From positions 1 to 51,104 of the forward strand of contig JAGAVZ010000189.1 in assembly GCA_017941635.1 (NCBI GenBank): a DNA stretch of 51,104 nt, in the 5' to 3' direction. Each line of letters opens with the position of its first letter. Positions within the stretch are counted from its first letter, which is position 1. The translations under genes and the position numbers were made by a program. Below are positions 38,211-47,080 of this stretch, in pieces. Source of the stretch: Cellulosilyticum sp. Its GTDB lineage: Bacteria > Bacillota > Clostridia > Lachnospirales > Cellulosilyticaceae. The notes under the pieces are model-generated. The model did not search any database. It was not told where the DNA came from and was given only the letters and a program-made list of their open reading frames with translations.

Positions 38211-39011
38211 CTAAGCTTGTACAAGACTTTCAATTGGAATATAATCCTGTGCAGGTTCATTATAAATATTACGAATCAGTATAAATGGTGTACATTCATC
38301 ATCTTGTCCTGCTGGATTATCTTGAATCATAGCCTTCAATTCTTCTTCTCTCCCCTGCAAATAATCACTACATCCTAATATATCTACATCAATATCATTG
38401 GCGTCTACAATCATTGCAGGTATACCAAACTTAAGCTGAATATTTTGACAAACCCTATTAGGGTTCTTTGGTGATAATACCGCTAATTGATGATAGGTAT
38501 CAAAAGCTGAATGTGCATATAAACCATCTATTCCTGCTACATCTTTACCTAATATTTTATAAAATAATCCCCTTTTTCCAATGCACTTACCTAATGCGCC
38601 CACTATACTCGCCCATAATACGCGCCAGATTCCTTTCATATTAATGACAAGTTGTAATTTGTAGGGTTCATCCATTCCAATACCACTTTTTGTTTTTGTT
38701 GCAAATTTAGATAAAAACTTTGCCCAAAAACCTAATTTTATATTTTCTTTATGTACGGTTTGCTTTTGACACATACCTATAATCTTTTCGCTAATAGATA
38801 AGATATCACCCTCTCGATAAAGCGGCTGGATGTATTTTTCTATAAGCTCCAGATAATCTTCGCCTTCTTCTACGAAGTGTGTTTGAACAGCATAGCGTTC
38901 ATAACGTACTTGATTGACTGTAGCTAATCCTCGTACATAATAAGTACAGCCTTCTTCCTCGCGCCTATTGCCTTCAATATTTAAATTCCCCTCATACCAT
39001 ATCTTTGCCAT
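38211..39011 (-). CDS. CofE-like F420-0:gamma-glutamyl ligase domain protein
   Basis: The 266-residue protein has a CofE-type fold: GDILSISEKIIGMCQ (first GTP/metal element), GKDVAGIDGLYAHSAFDTYH, and PAMIVDANDIDVDILGCSD. CofE adds glutamate to coenzyme F420-0. F420 is not known in typical clostridia and no other F420 gene lies here, so this is probably a paralog that acts on another substrate. The start is ATG 39011 (MAKIWYEG), with AAGGGG upstream, in preference to an ATG at 39044. Confidence 0.85.
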   Translation of the reverse strand: MAKIWYEGNLNIEGNRREEEGCTYYVRGLATVNQVRYERYAVQTHFVEEGEDYLELIEKYIQPLYREGDILSISEKIIGMCQKQTVHKENIKLGFWAKFLSKFATKTKSGIGMDEPYKLQLVINMKGIWRVLWASIVGALGKCIGKRGLFYKILGKDVAGIDGLYAHSAFDTYHQLAVLSPKNPNRVCQNIQLKFGIPAMIVDANDIDVDILGCSDYLQGREEELKAMIQDNPAGQDDECTPFILIRNIYNEPAQDYIPIESLVQA

Positions 39012-39207
39012 ATAAATCCCCTTTTTCTTTTTAACCTTGTTCATTTTTTAAGTGTATTCAACTCGATACCTTAAGATTACTAATATACATTTTTTTCCAT
39101 ATACAAGTCGTAGTATAGCAAATATTATTTATTTTGTCTACTTTTTACTTTTATTCAATTTCTTTCTTTACTCTACTTCTACACCAAAATTTACAATTTA
39201 CCGCACA

Positions 39208-39262
39208 AAAATAGCTCTATAAACAAACAACATTTAAAATGCTTTTGCTTATAGAGCTATGG
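39208..39262. terminator. Stem-loop downstream of the RpiB-like gene
   Basis: ATAGCTCTATAA and TTATAGAGCTAT pair across about 28 nt. A direct repeat ATGGTCTTTTTTT(T) with T-runs follows on the plus strand. Confidence 0.7.
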
Positions 39263-39310
39263 CCTTCATAGACTTTTTTTATGGTCTTTTTTTTATGGTC
39301 TTTAATTATA

Positions 39311-39952
39311 TTAAGCGTTTAATACACCTTTTAAGTAAGCTGCCATTTCTTCACACTTACAGTTTGCAAAGAAGTATTCTTGGAATCTTTCACCGCTAAT
39401 TGTTTGTTTTAAGAAATCTTGATCAATTTCTTTAAGAATAGACATCATATCATTGTGTGTAATTTTTTTCACGTCATTAAGAATATTTCTGTTTTTAGCC
39501 ATGATTTGGGCTCTTTCTTTTGGATAACCTTGTCCCATTTCTTGACCAAATAATTTTTCGAAGATATAACCTAAGTTTAATTCTGCTCCCCAACCAAATC
39601 CCTTAGCAAATGGTAATGCAAGGGCATTTCCTGCATTGATTTGAGAGAATGTGAAGGCATCTACTGGATCTTGTGCATGACCACATACAACACCTGGGAA
39701 TGAGTTAGCTGCAAGCATAGCTCCCATACCTGTACCACAACCTGTTACAACGAAGTCTGCAGCTTTTGAATTAAGTAAAATAGCTGTAAGTAAGCCAACT
39801 TGTACATATGTAAGTTGTGCATCATCTTCTGCACTATACATTCCATAGTTCATTACTTCATGACCCATTGGTTCTACTACGCTTTTAAGTGCAGTTTCGA
39901 TAATTGTATTTTTTGCTGCTTGACTATTTTCATTAATTAATGCAATTTTCAT
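39311..39952 (-). CDS. RpiB/LacA/LacB family sugar-phosphate isomerase
   Basis: The 213-residue protein has the RpiB/LacAB pattern: MKIALINENSQAAKN, VVTGCGTGMGAMLAANSFPG with the catalytic Cys, and HAQDPVDAFTFSQINAGNAL. It is longer than RpiB (about 145-150) by a C-terminal helical extension ending FANCKCEEMAAYLKG, as seen in a Firmicute subgroup. Substrate unknown. The start follows an AAAGGAGT-like site. Confidence 0.85.
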   Translation of the reverse strand: MKIALINENSQAAKNTIIETALKSVVEPMGHEVMNYGMYSAEDDAQLTYVQVGLLTAILLNSKAADFVVTGCGTGMGAMLAANSFPGVVCGHAQDPVDAFTFSQINAGNALALPFAKGFGWGAELNLGYIFEKLFGQEMGQGYPKERAQIMAKNRNILNDVKKITHNDMMSILKEIDQDFLKQTISGERFQEYFFANCKCEEMAAYLKGVLNA

Positions 39953-40201
39953 TTTTATACTCCTTTATATTTTTTATATTATTATAATTTATTTTTAGAT
40001 AATCATCAATCTTGTTTATAAGAATTACATTTTTTATATCAATTTAACCAACATTTTATGATTATTTTCATCACTTAGTCCCTATGAATCTGAAATGGCT
40101 TATGCTAAAATTAGGTTTAATATTCTATAGTCATTGTATATAATTGTAAGTTTTATATCATAATGTTGATACAAACATACTTCAAAGATAAGGGTGAATT
40201 T

Positions 40202-41314
40202 ATGCAAGAATCATTAGAAGTGCTCAGGCAATATAGTATTATTTCGCCTGATGAGATTCAATCTTTACGCCATTCTATATTGCAGAGCCATCCAGATTTA
40301 ACAGAGGCCGAGCGTGCACAACTTTTTGCCAAGTGTCTACATCAAAAATTAGATAATGTCCTTACGCTTTTTGATGTAAACATTCAAAAAAACATAAAAA
40401 AAGACTTACTTAAGCAAGCTGTGACTAAGCCACTATTTTCGATTAATGTTTTGGATATCTTAGAAACTTATACACAGATAGAATCGATTACATCTTCTAA
40501 TGTGCACCTTGTTACTTCTTGGGTGAATCAGTATGGTGCGCAGCCGCTTACAGAAGAACATTTATTATCACTTACTCAAAATTTAACCTATGCTTCTGCT
40601 CCAGTGGCATCAATCTCTTCTGCCTGCCCTCCTTCTCCTAAGCAACCACTGATTTCTCTTTCTAAATATGTCTCTAGATTGTCTAACCTTAAATCTACTT
40701 TTAAGAAACGGTGGTTCTTTTTAAGTGTAGGATGTACTTACTTAATCCTATTAACAATCTGGTGCCATCACCATGTTACTAGAAAGCAGATGCTAACGTA
40801 TTGGACAACTCTGCCTGTTACTTTACCTATTTCTTTAGATTTGGCAGATGCATCGAACTATCTTCATACTCCCCTGCAGTATAAACCTATTAATGAGCAA
40901 GCTCTTAATAGCTGGCTTGTTCAAAGAGATTCACTTTTAGCAACTGAACCTTATTTTTCAACAATCATTCAAACTGCACAATCTTTTGATATTAATCCAC
41001 TACTTCTTTTTGCCATTACTGGACAAGAACAAAATTTTGTGCCTTCTACCCATGAATCTGCCATACAGATTGCCAATAATCCTTTTAATCTCTATGGGAG
41101 TTGGAAAGAATATAACACATCTATTGAAGATTCTGCGGCTATTGTATCTCGTACCATTATTCGCCTCGGCAAAGATTGTCCTGAAGATTACAACCAAATC
41201 CAGTGGATTAATCATAAATATGCTGCAGACTCCAATTGGCATCTTGGCGTTATCTATTTCTTAGAGGAATTAGAACAAGTAGCAGGTTCTTTACCTCATA
41301 CCTCTTCCAATTAA
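40202..41314 (+). CDS. Membrane-anchored glucosaminidase-like protein
   Basis: The ~370-residue protein has a cytoplasmic N-terminal region (about 1-170), one transmembrane segment (FFLSVGCTYLILLTIWCHHH) and an extracellular domain. The latter carries the LFAITGQEQNF motif, with a Glu where lysozyme-superfamily glucosaminidases have their catalytic acid, and NPFNLYGSWKEY. FlgJ/LytG-type domains cleave peptidoglycan glycans. The start ATG 40202 has AAGGGTG upstream; ATG 40163 has none. A type II orientation is inferred. Confidence 0.7.
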   Translation: MQESLEVLRQYSIISPDEIQSLRHSILQSHPDLTEAERAQLFAKCLHQKLDNVLTLFDVNIQKNIKKDLLKQAVTKPLFSINVLDILETYTQIESITSSNVHLVTSWVNQYGAQPLTEEHLLSLTQNLTYASAPVASISSACPPSPKQPLISLSKYVSRLSNLKSTFKKRWFFLSVGCTYLILLTIWCHHHVTRKQMLTYWTTLPVTLPISLDLADASNYLHTPLQYKPINEQALNSWLVQRDSLLATEPYFSTIIQTAQSFDINPLLLFAITGQEQNFVPSTHESAIQIANNPFNLYGSWKEYNTSIEDSAAIVSRTIIRLGKDCPEDYNQIQWINHKYAADSNWHLGVIYFLEELEQVAGSLPHTSSN

Positions 41315-41327
41315 TCTAAGTACAACA

Positions 41328-41384
41328 AAAGTCCTAAACGATAACACCTCTCCTTTTGATAGGGTTAAGTTTAGGACTTTCTTA
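41328..41384. terminator. Terminator between convergent genes
   Basis: AAAGTCCTAAAC and GTTTAGGACTTT pair over an interior loop, with T-rich flanks. Confidence 0.85.
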
Positions 41385-41397
41385 TTTTATAGTGCAT

Positions 41398-41607
41398 TTA
41401 TCGTTTAAGAGGCTTTGGAGTGTTTTCTTCTATCTCCACCAGTTCAATAACACCTCTCCAACATCGGCTTACACATAAGCCACACTTAATACACTGACTT
41501 TGTCTGATTTGATAAGGATTTCCCTTGCTAATGCAATGCTTTGGACAAATCGTTTTACAAGCCCCACATGCCACGCATCCCTCTGTAATTTTATATTGTT
41601 TCCTCAT
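41398..41607 (-). CDS. 4Fe-4S ferredoxin domain protein
   Basis: From ATG 41607 the product has 69 residues: KITEGCVACGACKTICPKHC and IKCGLCVSRCWRGVIELVE, a classical 2[4Fe-4S] ferredoxin with a second cluster motif CxxCxxC then CW. GAGAGG precedes the start. It lies 51 nt after the radical SAM gene, so it may serve as its electron donor. Confidence 0.85.
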   Translation of the reverse strand: MRKQYKITEGCVACGACKTICPKHCISKGNPYQIRQSQCIKCGLCVSRCWRGVIELVEIEENTPKPLKR

Positions 41608-41658
41608 GCTGTTTCCCTCTCTTGCTTTTTCACTCACTTCTATAAGCATCCATTCCTT

Positions 41659-42564
41659 TTACACACCCTCGCCATTAAAAAGTGGGATAAAGCTTTCCTT
41701 AGCTGTTTCACCTTCCTGAATAAAACCATTTTCTAAACCTAAATCTAGTGCAAAATCAATCAATCGATTATATGCCTTTTTGGTTACTTTTCGATTAAGC
41801 TCTGGGTATTTTGCTACCTGCTCTAAAGGTGTATATTGATTCATTAAACTCATCCATATGCTATTTCCATAGTTTTCATACAAGTATCGAACAATTGCTT
41901 TAGAGTCCATCAACTGTCCTGGCAACAATAAATGTCGTACAATGACACCTTTTTGTATGATGCCTTCCTCATTAAAAGTCGCCTCGCCTATTTGTCTTAC
42001 CATTTCTTTAACTGCCTCAGATGCGTATTCAAAATAATGGGGTGCTTTTGAATACTTTCTAGCTAGTGCTTCATTATGGTATTTAAAATCAGGTAAATAT
42101 ACCTGAATCAATCCTTCTAATAGTCTAAGTGTCTCCACTTTTTCATAGCCACTACAGTTATAAATGACTGGAACACTCAGGCCTTTACCTTTTGCTATCT
42201 TTAACGCTTCTACAATATGCAATGTATAGTGGGTGGGCGTGACTAAATTAATATTATGTGCCCCTTGCTCTTGTAGTTCTATAAAAATTTCAGCTAAACG
42301 TTCAATTGAAATTTCTTTTCCTGCTTCACCTTTAGAAAGACAATGATTTTGACAAAATACACAGCCCATTGTACAACCTGAAAAAAACACAGCCCCAGAG
42401 CCCCTTGTGCCTGATATACAAGGTTCCTCCCAATGATGAAGCGCAGCTCGTCCAACCACCAGTTGATCAGATTTTTGACAATAACCTACTTGCCCATTTT
42501 CTCGATTGACACCACATGCCCTTGGGCATAACTGGCATGCTTGTAATGTTAACTTCTGGTTCAC
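41659..42564 (-). CDS. Radical SAM protein, PflA-like (COG1313)
   Basis: The 301-residue protein has LCPRACGVNRENGQVGYC at the N-terminus and FFSGCTMGCVFCQNHCLS (CxxxCxxC cluster), and GCTFCQ-like SAM geometry. This is the COG1313 family of putative pyruvate-formate-lyase-activating-like enzymes; its true function is unknown. A 4Fe-4S ferredoxin follows immediately, in an operon. Confidence 0.88.
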   Translation of the reverse strand: MNQKLTLQACQLCPRACGVNRENGQVGYCQKSDQLVVGRAALHHWEEPCISGTRGSGAVFFSGCTMGCVFCQNHCLSKGEAGKEISIERLAEIFIELQEQGAHNINLVTPTHYTLHIVEALKIAKGKGLSVPVIYNCSGYEKVETLRLLEGLIQVYLPDFKYHNEALARKYSKAPHYFEYASEAVKEMVRQIGEATFNEEGIIQKGVIVRHLLLPGQLMDSKAIVRYLYENYGNSIWMSLMNQYTPLEQVAKYPELNRKVTKKAYNRLIDFALDLGLENGFIQEGETAKESFIPLFNGEGV

Positions 42565-42747
42565 CCTACTTACTCCTTTATTGCCTAATATCTATTCATT
42601 AATTCATACTCAGCTCTTTAGTATGAAATAGGTTATACATTAAATCTTCTATGTTATTATTGTACACTGTTTTATATTCTTGTCCACTCCATCCTTTATT
42701 TTGCGTTATGTGCTATAATAGGAATAAGTTGTTAAAGGAGAAGTTTT

Positions 42748-43710
42748 ATGGATTTTATAACCCTTAATATAAAAATGACAGATGAACAAACACAAAGCTT
42801 ATGTGCCATTGAAATCGTAGAGGTAAAAGCAAGGCGTATCTTTTTTCAAAAATCTTGGTTTTTTAGGCCTGATGCTCTATGGATTAGTCTACTTTGCGCC
42901 AAGCGCTACCAACTTAAACTATCTGATTTTCTAGACGCCCCTACACTCCCCACAATCTGGCCAGAAATTGCATCCTACTTAAAAGGTAAAATCATTTTTT
43001 GTCATAAAGCTGTTTGGACTATTCCAACTCTTTTAAAGGCTTTGGAGAAAAATCAATTAGCTTATCCCCCTTGTTATCTAGGTTGTAGCCTTATGCTTAG
43101 TAAACGTCTTTATCCTCATTTAAAAAATCATCAAATAAATCAGCTTGCCTCAGATTTAAATTTGGTGGCTATAACCACTTTAGAACCTACATCAACAGAG
43201 GCATTTCTCATAGCCAGACTCATTCTAAGTATATCTACTACACTTAAATGCTTTTATTTAGATGATATTTTACAAACACTTCAGATTCAATTAGGTAGTA
43301 TAAATCCTGATAGAACAACGCAGCTTATCCTTCCAACTTTTAGAAATTCATGTGCTACTCTCTCCATTTCAACGCATCACAATAAGGCTGATTCTGAAAT
43401 GACGAACCATGTAAATACTCAACTTCCTTATGATTTTAAAAACAAAGTCATTGTATTAACAGGTCCTTTAGAAAGTATGCCACGCGTTGATGCGGTCAAG
43501 AAACTTCATGCACTTGGTGCAATACACACAAGTAGTGTTACCAGTAAAACGCAAGTTGTTTTAACCAATGTTAAAAATCCTGAGCAATTACCTTTGGAAA
43601 CACTCACCTCTAAATTACGTCGAGCACTTATTTTAAAACAACAAGGTCATCCCATTGATATTATTCATGAAGAAACCTTCCTAAATGCTATTCGCTCTTT
43701 AAAAGAATAG
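42748..43710 (+). CDS. BRCT-domain protein with decayed exonuclease-like N domain
   Basis: The protein has 320 residues. The last ~85 (KNKVIVLTGPLESMPRVDAV, TSSVTSKTQVVLTNV) are a BRCT domain as in DNA ligase or DinG-like proteins. The N-terminal ~170 residues keep the layout of a DnaQ-type 3'-5' exonuclease (FITLNIKMT, GKIIFCHKAVWTIPTLLKAL, NQLASDLNL), but the DxE of the first motif is N-x-K and the later acidic residues are replaced, so nuclease activity is unlikely. It could bind DNA ends or phosphopeptides. Its last codons form the arm of the terminator. Confidence 0.72.
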   Translation: MDFITLNIKMTDEQTQSLCAIEIVEVKARRIFFQKSWFFRPDALWISLLCAKRYQLKLSDFLDAPTLPTIWPEIASYLKGKIIFCHKAVWTIPTLLKALEKNQLAYPPCYLGCSLMLSKRLYPHLKNHQINQLASDLNLVAITTLEPTSTEAFLIARLILSISTTLKCFYLDDILQTLQIQLGSINPDRTTQLILPTFRNSCATLSISTHHNKADSEMTNHVNTQLPYDFKNKVIVLTGPLESMPRVDAVKKLHALGAIHTSSVTSKTQVVLTNVKNPEQLPLETLTSKLRRALILKQQGHPIDIIHEETFLNAIRSLKE

Positions 43711-43732
43711 CATTTAGGAAGGTTCTTTTTTT
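43674..43732 (+). terminator. Terminator whose 5' arm lies inside the BRCT gene
   Basis: Bases 43674-43693, inside codons, pair perfectly over 20 bp with 43705-43724; a T-tract follows. The stop codon lies in the 3' arm. Confidence 0.9.
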
Positions 43733-43843
43733 ATCATTTATAGCTTCAGTCATTTTTAGTTCTTTCATTCTCTCTATTCCTTTCTATTGCTATACTATTT
43801 TAGTTTATAAGACTCTTTTTACAATCGCATATAATCCTTCTTT

Positions 43844-44483
43844 TCATTTTGCATCAACAAATTTTCGGGTTCCATCAACCCCATAGGCTATTTGAGTTAT
43901 TAACCATGTGAGTAAGTACCCTAAAATCACATCTATAACTGAATGTTGCTTTAACATTACTGTAGAAATGTAAATAAGCACAGACCAAATCCACATTCCT
44001 TTGATTATATTTCTATGCCCTTTAAATAAAGCTGAACGTTTTGTGATTTTATAGACTGCTATTGTGCTAGAAACATGAATGAATGGATGGACATACATTG
44101 GTTGCCGTGTCTATCTGATAAAGCCACTCTACCCACTTACAAAGTAAATTCTCTCTTGGAATGCTTGTCCTTAACTCAAGCCCATTAGGTAAAATAGCAT
44201 AAATCATAATACAAAAGGTCATTCCACCAAACATAATAATACAGAGTCTCAAAAAGTCTTCTTTACTTTTAAACATATAATAAGCTAACGCACCTGCTAA
44301 CAAAATAAACCACGAAAAATAAGGTATAATAAATAACTCACAAAACGGAATCCAATCATCTAAAAGGCAATGCACAATATACTTAGGCTTTACCCACTTT
44401 TCTAGCAAATAAAAGGCATCTAAATAAAATACAAAGTATAGCAATGCTAAACAATATTTATGTTCTCTAATCCATGCTTTCAT
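43844..44483 (-). pseudogene. PAP2-family phosphatase, frameshifted
   Basis: Two frames make one protein of about 210 residues. The first (44483-44067) begins MKAWIREHKYCLALLYFVF, has several membrane helices and ends NVCPSIHSCF. The second (to 43844) continues VSSTIAVYKITKR to QHSVIDVILGYLLTW. PSIH and S-T-V-M-L-K-Q-H-S-V-I-D are the second and third PAP2 active-site motifs. At 44074-44090 a fourth CATN unit (CATC CATT CATT CATG on the minus strand) shifts the frame; deleting one ATTC restores PSIHVSST. Function was probably lipid phosphate hydrolysis. Natural slippage or an assembly error are both possible. Confidence 0.85.
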
Positions 44484-44615
44484 TATGTTTTTTCACCTAC
44501 CCTCATTAATACATAACAATATTATAAAATATTTAAACTATTATACACTTTACTTTATAATTATGCTATAATAACAAAGCTATAATTGATTACTAAAAAG
44601 GACAGGTTATAAGTT

Positions 44616-46001
44616 ATGCAAAAAAAATCATATGAAATGGACATGTGTACAGGCTCCTTATGGAGCAAAATTCTTCTTTTCTCTATACCACTTATGTTAT
44701 CTGGTATCTTACAACTTCTTTTTAACGCTGCAGATATTGTAGTCGTAGGACGATATGCTGGCAGTACTTCTCTTGCAGCCGTTGGTTCAACGAGTTCGCT
44801 CATTAACTTACTCACAAATCTTTTTATTGGATTATCTATAGGCAGTAACGTCTTAATTGCACGTTACTATGGTGCTAAAAATCTAGAAGCAACTCATAAA
44901 ACATTACATACTTCTATCTTATTTAGTCTCATAAGCGGATGTATTTTAACGGTTATTGGTATCACGTTAGCCAATCCTCTCCTTACACTTATGGGAACAC
45001 CTGGTGATGTGCTCCATTTATCTGCACTTTATATGCGCATCTACTTTTTAGGCATGCCTGCCATGATGCTTTATAATTTTGGGAGTGCAATTTTACGTGG
45101 TATTGGTGATACCAAAAGACCACTTTACTTTTTGACAATTTCAGGAGCTGTTAATGTAGTTCTTAATCTCTGCTTTGTCATTATATTTCAAATGAATGTA
45201 GCAGGTGTTGCATTAGCTACTGTTATTTCTCAATGTATCTCTGCAGGATTGATTGTAAGAAGTCTTATGAAGCAACAAGGCGCTTGCCACCTAGAAATAC
45301 ACGATTTACATATTGATAAAGAACAACTTTTAAAGATGATTGAAGTAGGTCTTCCTGCAGGTATACAAGGTGCTATTTTCTCTATTTCTAATGTACTCAT
45401 TCAATCCTCTATTAATAGCTTTGGTTCAATTGCTATGGCAGGTAATACTGCCGCCTCTAATATAGAAAGCTTTATCTATATTTCTATGAATAGCATTTAT
45501 CAAACTGCTTTAAGTTTTACAAGCCAAAATCTCGGTGCAAAGAAATATCATCGCATTAATAGAATTTTAGTCATCTGTCTAGGCATTGTGATGATCATCG
45601 GTATGACTATGGGATGGACCACGCTTTGCTTTGGAACCAAATTATTAGGTATTTATTCTGCTGACCCTGAAGTCATTCACTTTGGCCTCATACGTTTATC
45701 TATTATTTGCACAACCTACTTCCTATGCGGCACCATGGACGTTGTGGTTGGCTCTTTACGTGGACTCGGTTATTCTATCATGCCAATGCTTGTTTCTTTA
45801 ATTGGTGCTTGTGGATTACGTATTGTATGGATTTTTACGATTTTCAAGTGGCATCGCTCTTTAGAAACACTTTATATTTCTTATCCCATTACTTGGATGA
45901 TTACTTTTATTGCTCATCTTATCTGCTACTTTGTCATTTACAAAAAGAAAATACAACCTGCAATGATACAAGAAAAAGCCGTTTCATCTCACTATATTTA
46001 A
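44616..46001 (+). CDS. MATE family efflux transporter
   Basis: The 461-residue protein has 12 hydrophobic segments and the MATE pattern: KILLFSIPLMLSGILQLLFN, ADIVVVGRYAGSTSLAAVGS, and the corresponding second-half repeat with PAGIQGAIFSISNVLIQSS. Such transporters export cationic drugs or metabolites with Na+ or H+. A GGACAGG-like site precedes ATG. The start near 44616 overlaps no neighbour. The gene is followed by the palindromic element at 46021. Confidence 0.92.
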   Translation: MQKKSYEMDMCTGSLWSKILLFSIPLMLSGILQLLFNAADIVVVGRYAGSTSLAAVGSTSSLINLLTNLFIGLSIGSNVLIARYYGAKNLEATHKTLHTSILFSLISGCILTVIGITLANPLLTLMGTPGDVLHLSALYMRIYFLGMPAMMLYNFGSAILRGIGDTKRPLYFLTISGAVNVVLNLCFVIIFQMNVAGVALATVISQCISAGLIVRSLMKQQGACHLEIHDLHIDKEQLLKMIEVGLPAGIQGAIFSISNVLIQSSINSFGSIAMAGNTAASNIESFIYISMNSIYQTALSFTSQNLGAKKYHRINRILVICLGIVMIIGMTMGWTTLCFGTKLLGIYSADPEVIHFGLIRLSIICTTYFLCGTMDVVVGSLRGLGYSIMPMLVSLIGACGLRIVWIFTIFKWHRSLETLYISYPITWMITFIAHLICYFVIYKKKIQPAMIQEKAVSSHYI

Positions 46002-46020
46002 TCTATACTAATGCACAACA

Positions 46021-46175
46021 AAGGAGGTGTCGCGAAATGCGATACCTCCTTAAAAATTATGCATATTCTAGCTCATAAGGGAGAAAAAAGTATTTCTGGA
46101 AGAAGCTTTTAGTTGCTTCTGGAAGAAATTCTTTTTTCGGACAACTGAGCGGATGTATTTTGCGACACTCCCTTT
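46021..46175. mobile_element. Palindromic MITE-like element or complex terminator
   Basis: Three hairpins are nested in 155 bp. The first (46021-46051) is 13 bp with one G-U pair around GAAAT; the second (46084-46137) is about 20 bp around TTTTAGTT with an internal loop. The outer sequences GTGTCGCGAAATG and TATTTTGCGACAC (46156-46168) are complementary, so the whole stretch is an imperfect inverted repeat. Ends of the type GGxGTGTCGC resemble transposase-recognised terminal repeats. No open frame is inside, so it may be a non-autonomous element serving as a terminator. Confidence 0.5.
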
Positions 46176-46183
46176 TTACCCCT

Positions 46184-46807
46184 TTATCCTTCAAGTCTAA
46201 AATCTAACCTAATGAATTGCTTCCCATTAGGTAACCCTTCTACTCTTCGTAAAATGTGTTTATATCCTTCCCTATGCATACTATCCTTCAAACTTTCTTC
46301 GTCAATATCTTGATGTAAAACTGAGATGTCATCAAACACTTTAATATATGGAGAGTCTGATACAAACTGTTTATCAATATTCTTTTGAATCACACAAGAT
46401 ACATATTTAGGATGTACTTTTAAAACTTGCTTTGTAAAGGTTTCAATACCAATATATTCAATGAGTAAATTCGCTACAATTAATTCTACTTTTGGTAATA
46501 TACAATCTATCTGCGTGAGGTCAATGACTTCACAGATAAGGTCTTCTCTTAAGTCCGCATATTTTTCCCTACAGTTATGCAAATAAGCTTGGTTAATATC
46601 TATCCCATAAATCTTTTTAAACTGCTTCGGTTTGATATGTTCTAAACCATTCCCTCCTGCAACTCCCCAAATGGCCACGGTTTGAATGTGGTACTGATTA
46701 AATTGCCGTTTCATGATCTGACTTAAAGCTTGTAATTGGCCAACGTTAGGTAATGCCATATGATTTTCATAGTCATCTAACTGAACTATTTCCCATGGAT
46801 TTTTCAT
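46184..46807 (-). CDS. Class I SAM-dependent methyltransferase
   Basis: This 207-residue protein has a Rossmann methyltransferase core: VAIWGVAGGNGLEHIKP (motif I), KIYGIDINQAYLHNC (motif II) and VELIVANLLIEYIG (post-II). The C-terminal end holds RLDFRLEG. The substrate is unknown. An AAGGAG site precedes ATG. It is flanked by the palindromic element and a long leader region. Confidence 0.85.
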   Translation of the reverse strand: MKNPWEIVQLDDYENHMALPNVGQLQALSQIMKRQFNQYHIQTVAIWGVAGGNGLEHIKPKQFKKIYGIDINQAYLHNCREKYADLREDLICEVIDLTQIDCILPKVELIVANLLIEYIGIETFTKQVLKVHPKYVSCVIQKNIDKQFVSDSPYIKVFDDISVLHQDIDEESLKDSMHREGYKHILRRVEGLPNGKQFIRLDFRLEG

Positions 46808-47020
46808 TGTGGTATCTCCTTACTTAAATGAATTAATTCTATTTTCCTTTTAAAGTCATTTTATTTACGCTGCTATTCATTCAACTTTCGCTTATTTTAA
46901 CTAAGATTTATTACGTCTATTGTATAACAAAATAAGTATGATTTAAATCATTTCATTTACAACGCCAAGTCTTAACCTTAAAATACGAGTTTCTCTTTTA
47001 TCTTCGCCTTTCCAATAAAA

Positions 47021-47065
47021 AACCAGTAAGCTCAGTCTTAATAGACTCTCACTTACTGGCTCTTA
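47021..47065. terminator. Terminator of the SMC-like gene
   Basis: CCAGTAAG and CTTACTGG with GAGAGTC/GACT extensions form a stem around a short loop; on the minus strand a T-tract follows. Confidence 0.82.
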
Positions 47066-47080
47066 TGGCTTTATAACTTA

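Noticed and set aside
38211-39011. Evidence for coenzyme F420 biosynthesis
   Set aside because: One CofE-like gene alone does not show the pathway; no cofC, cofD or cofG/H genes are present here.
40986-41264. Plus-strand 92-codon frame inside the glucosaminidase-like gene
   Set aside because: It is in another frame of that gene, and the real frame has membrane and motif structure.
44561-44815. Minus-strand frame antisense to the start of the MATE gene
   Set aside because: It is a shadow of the MATE coding sequence with no ribosome binding site.
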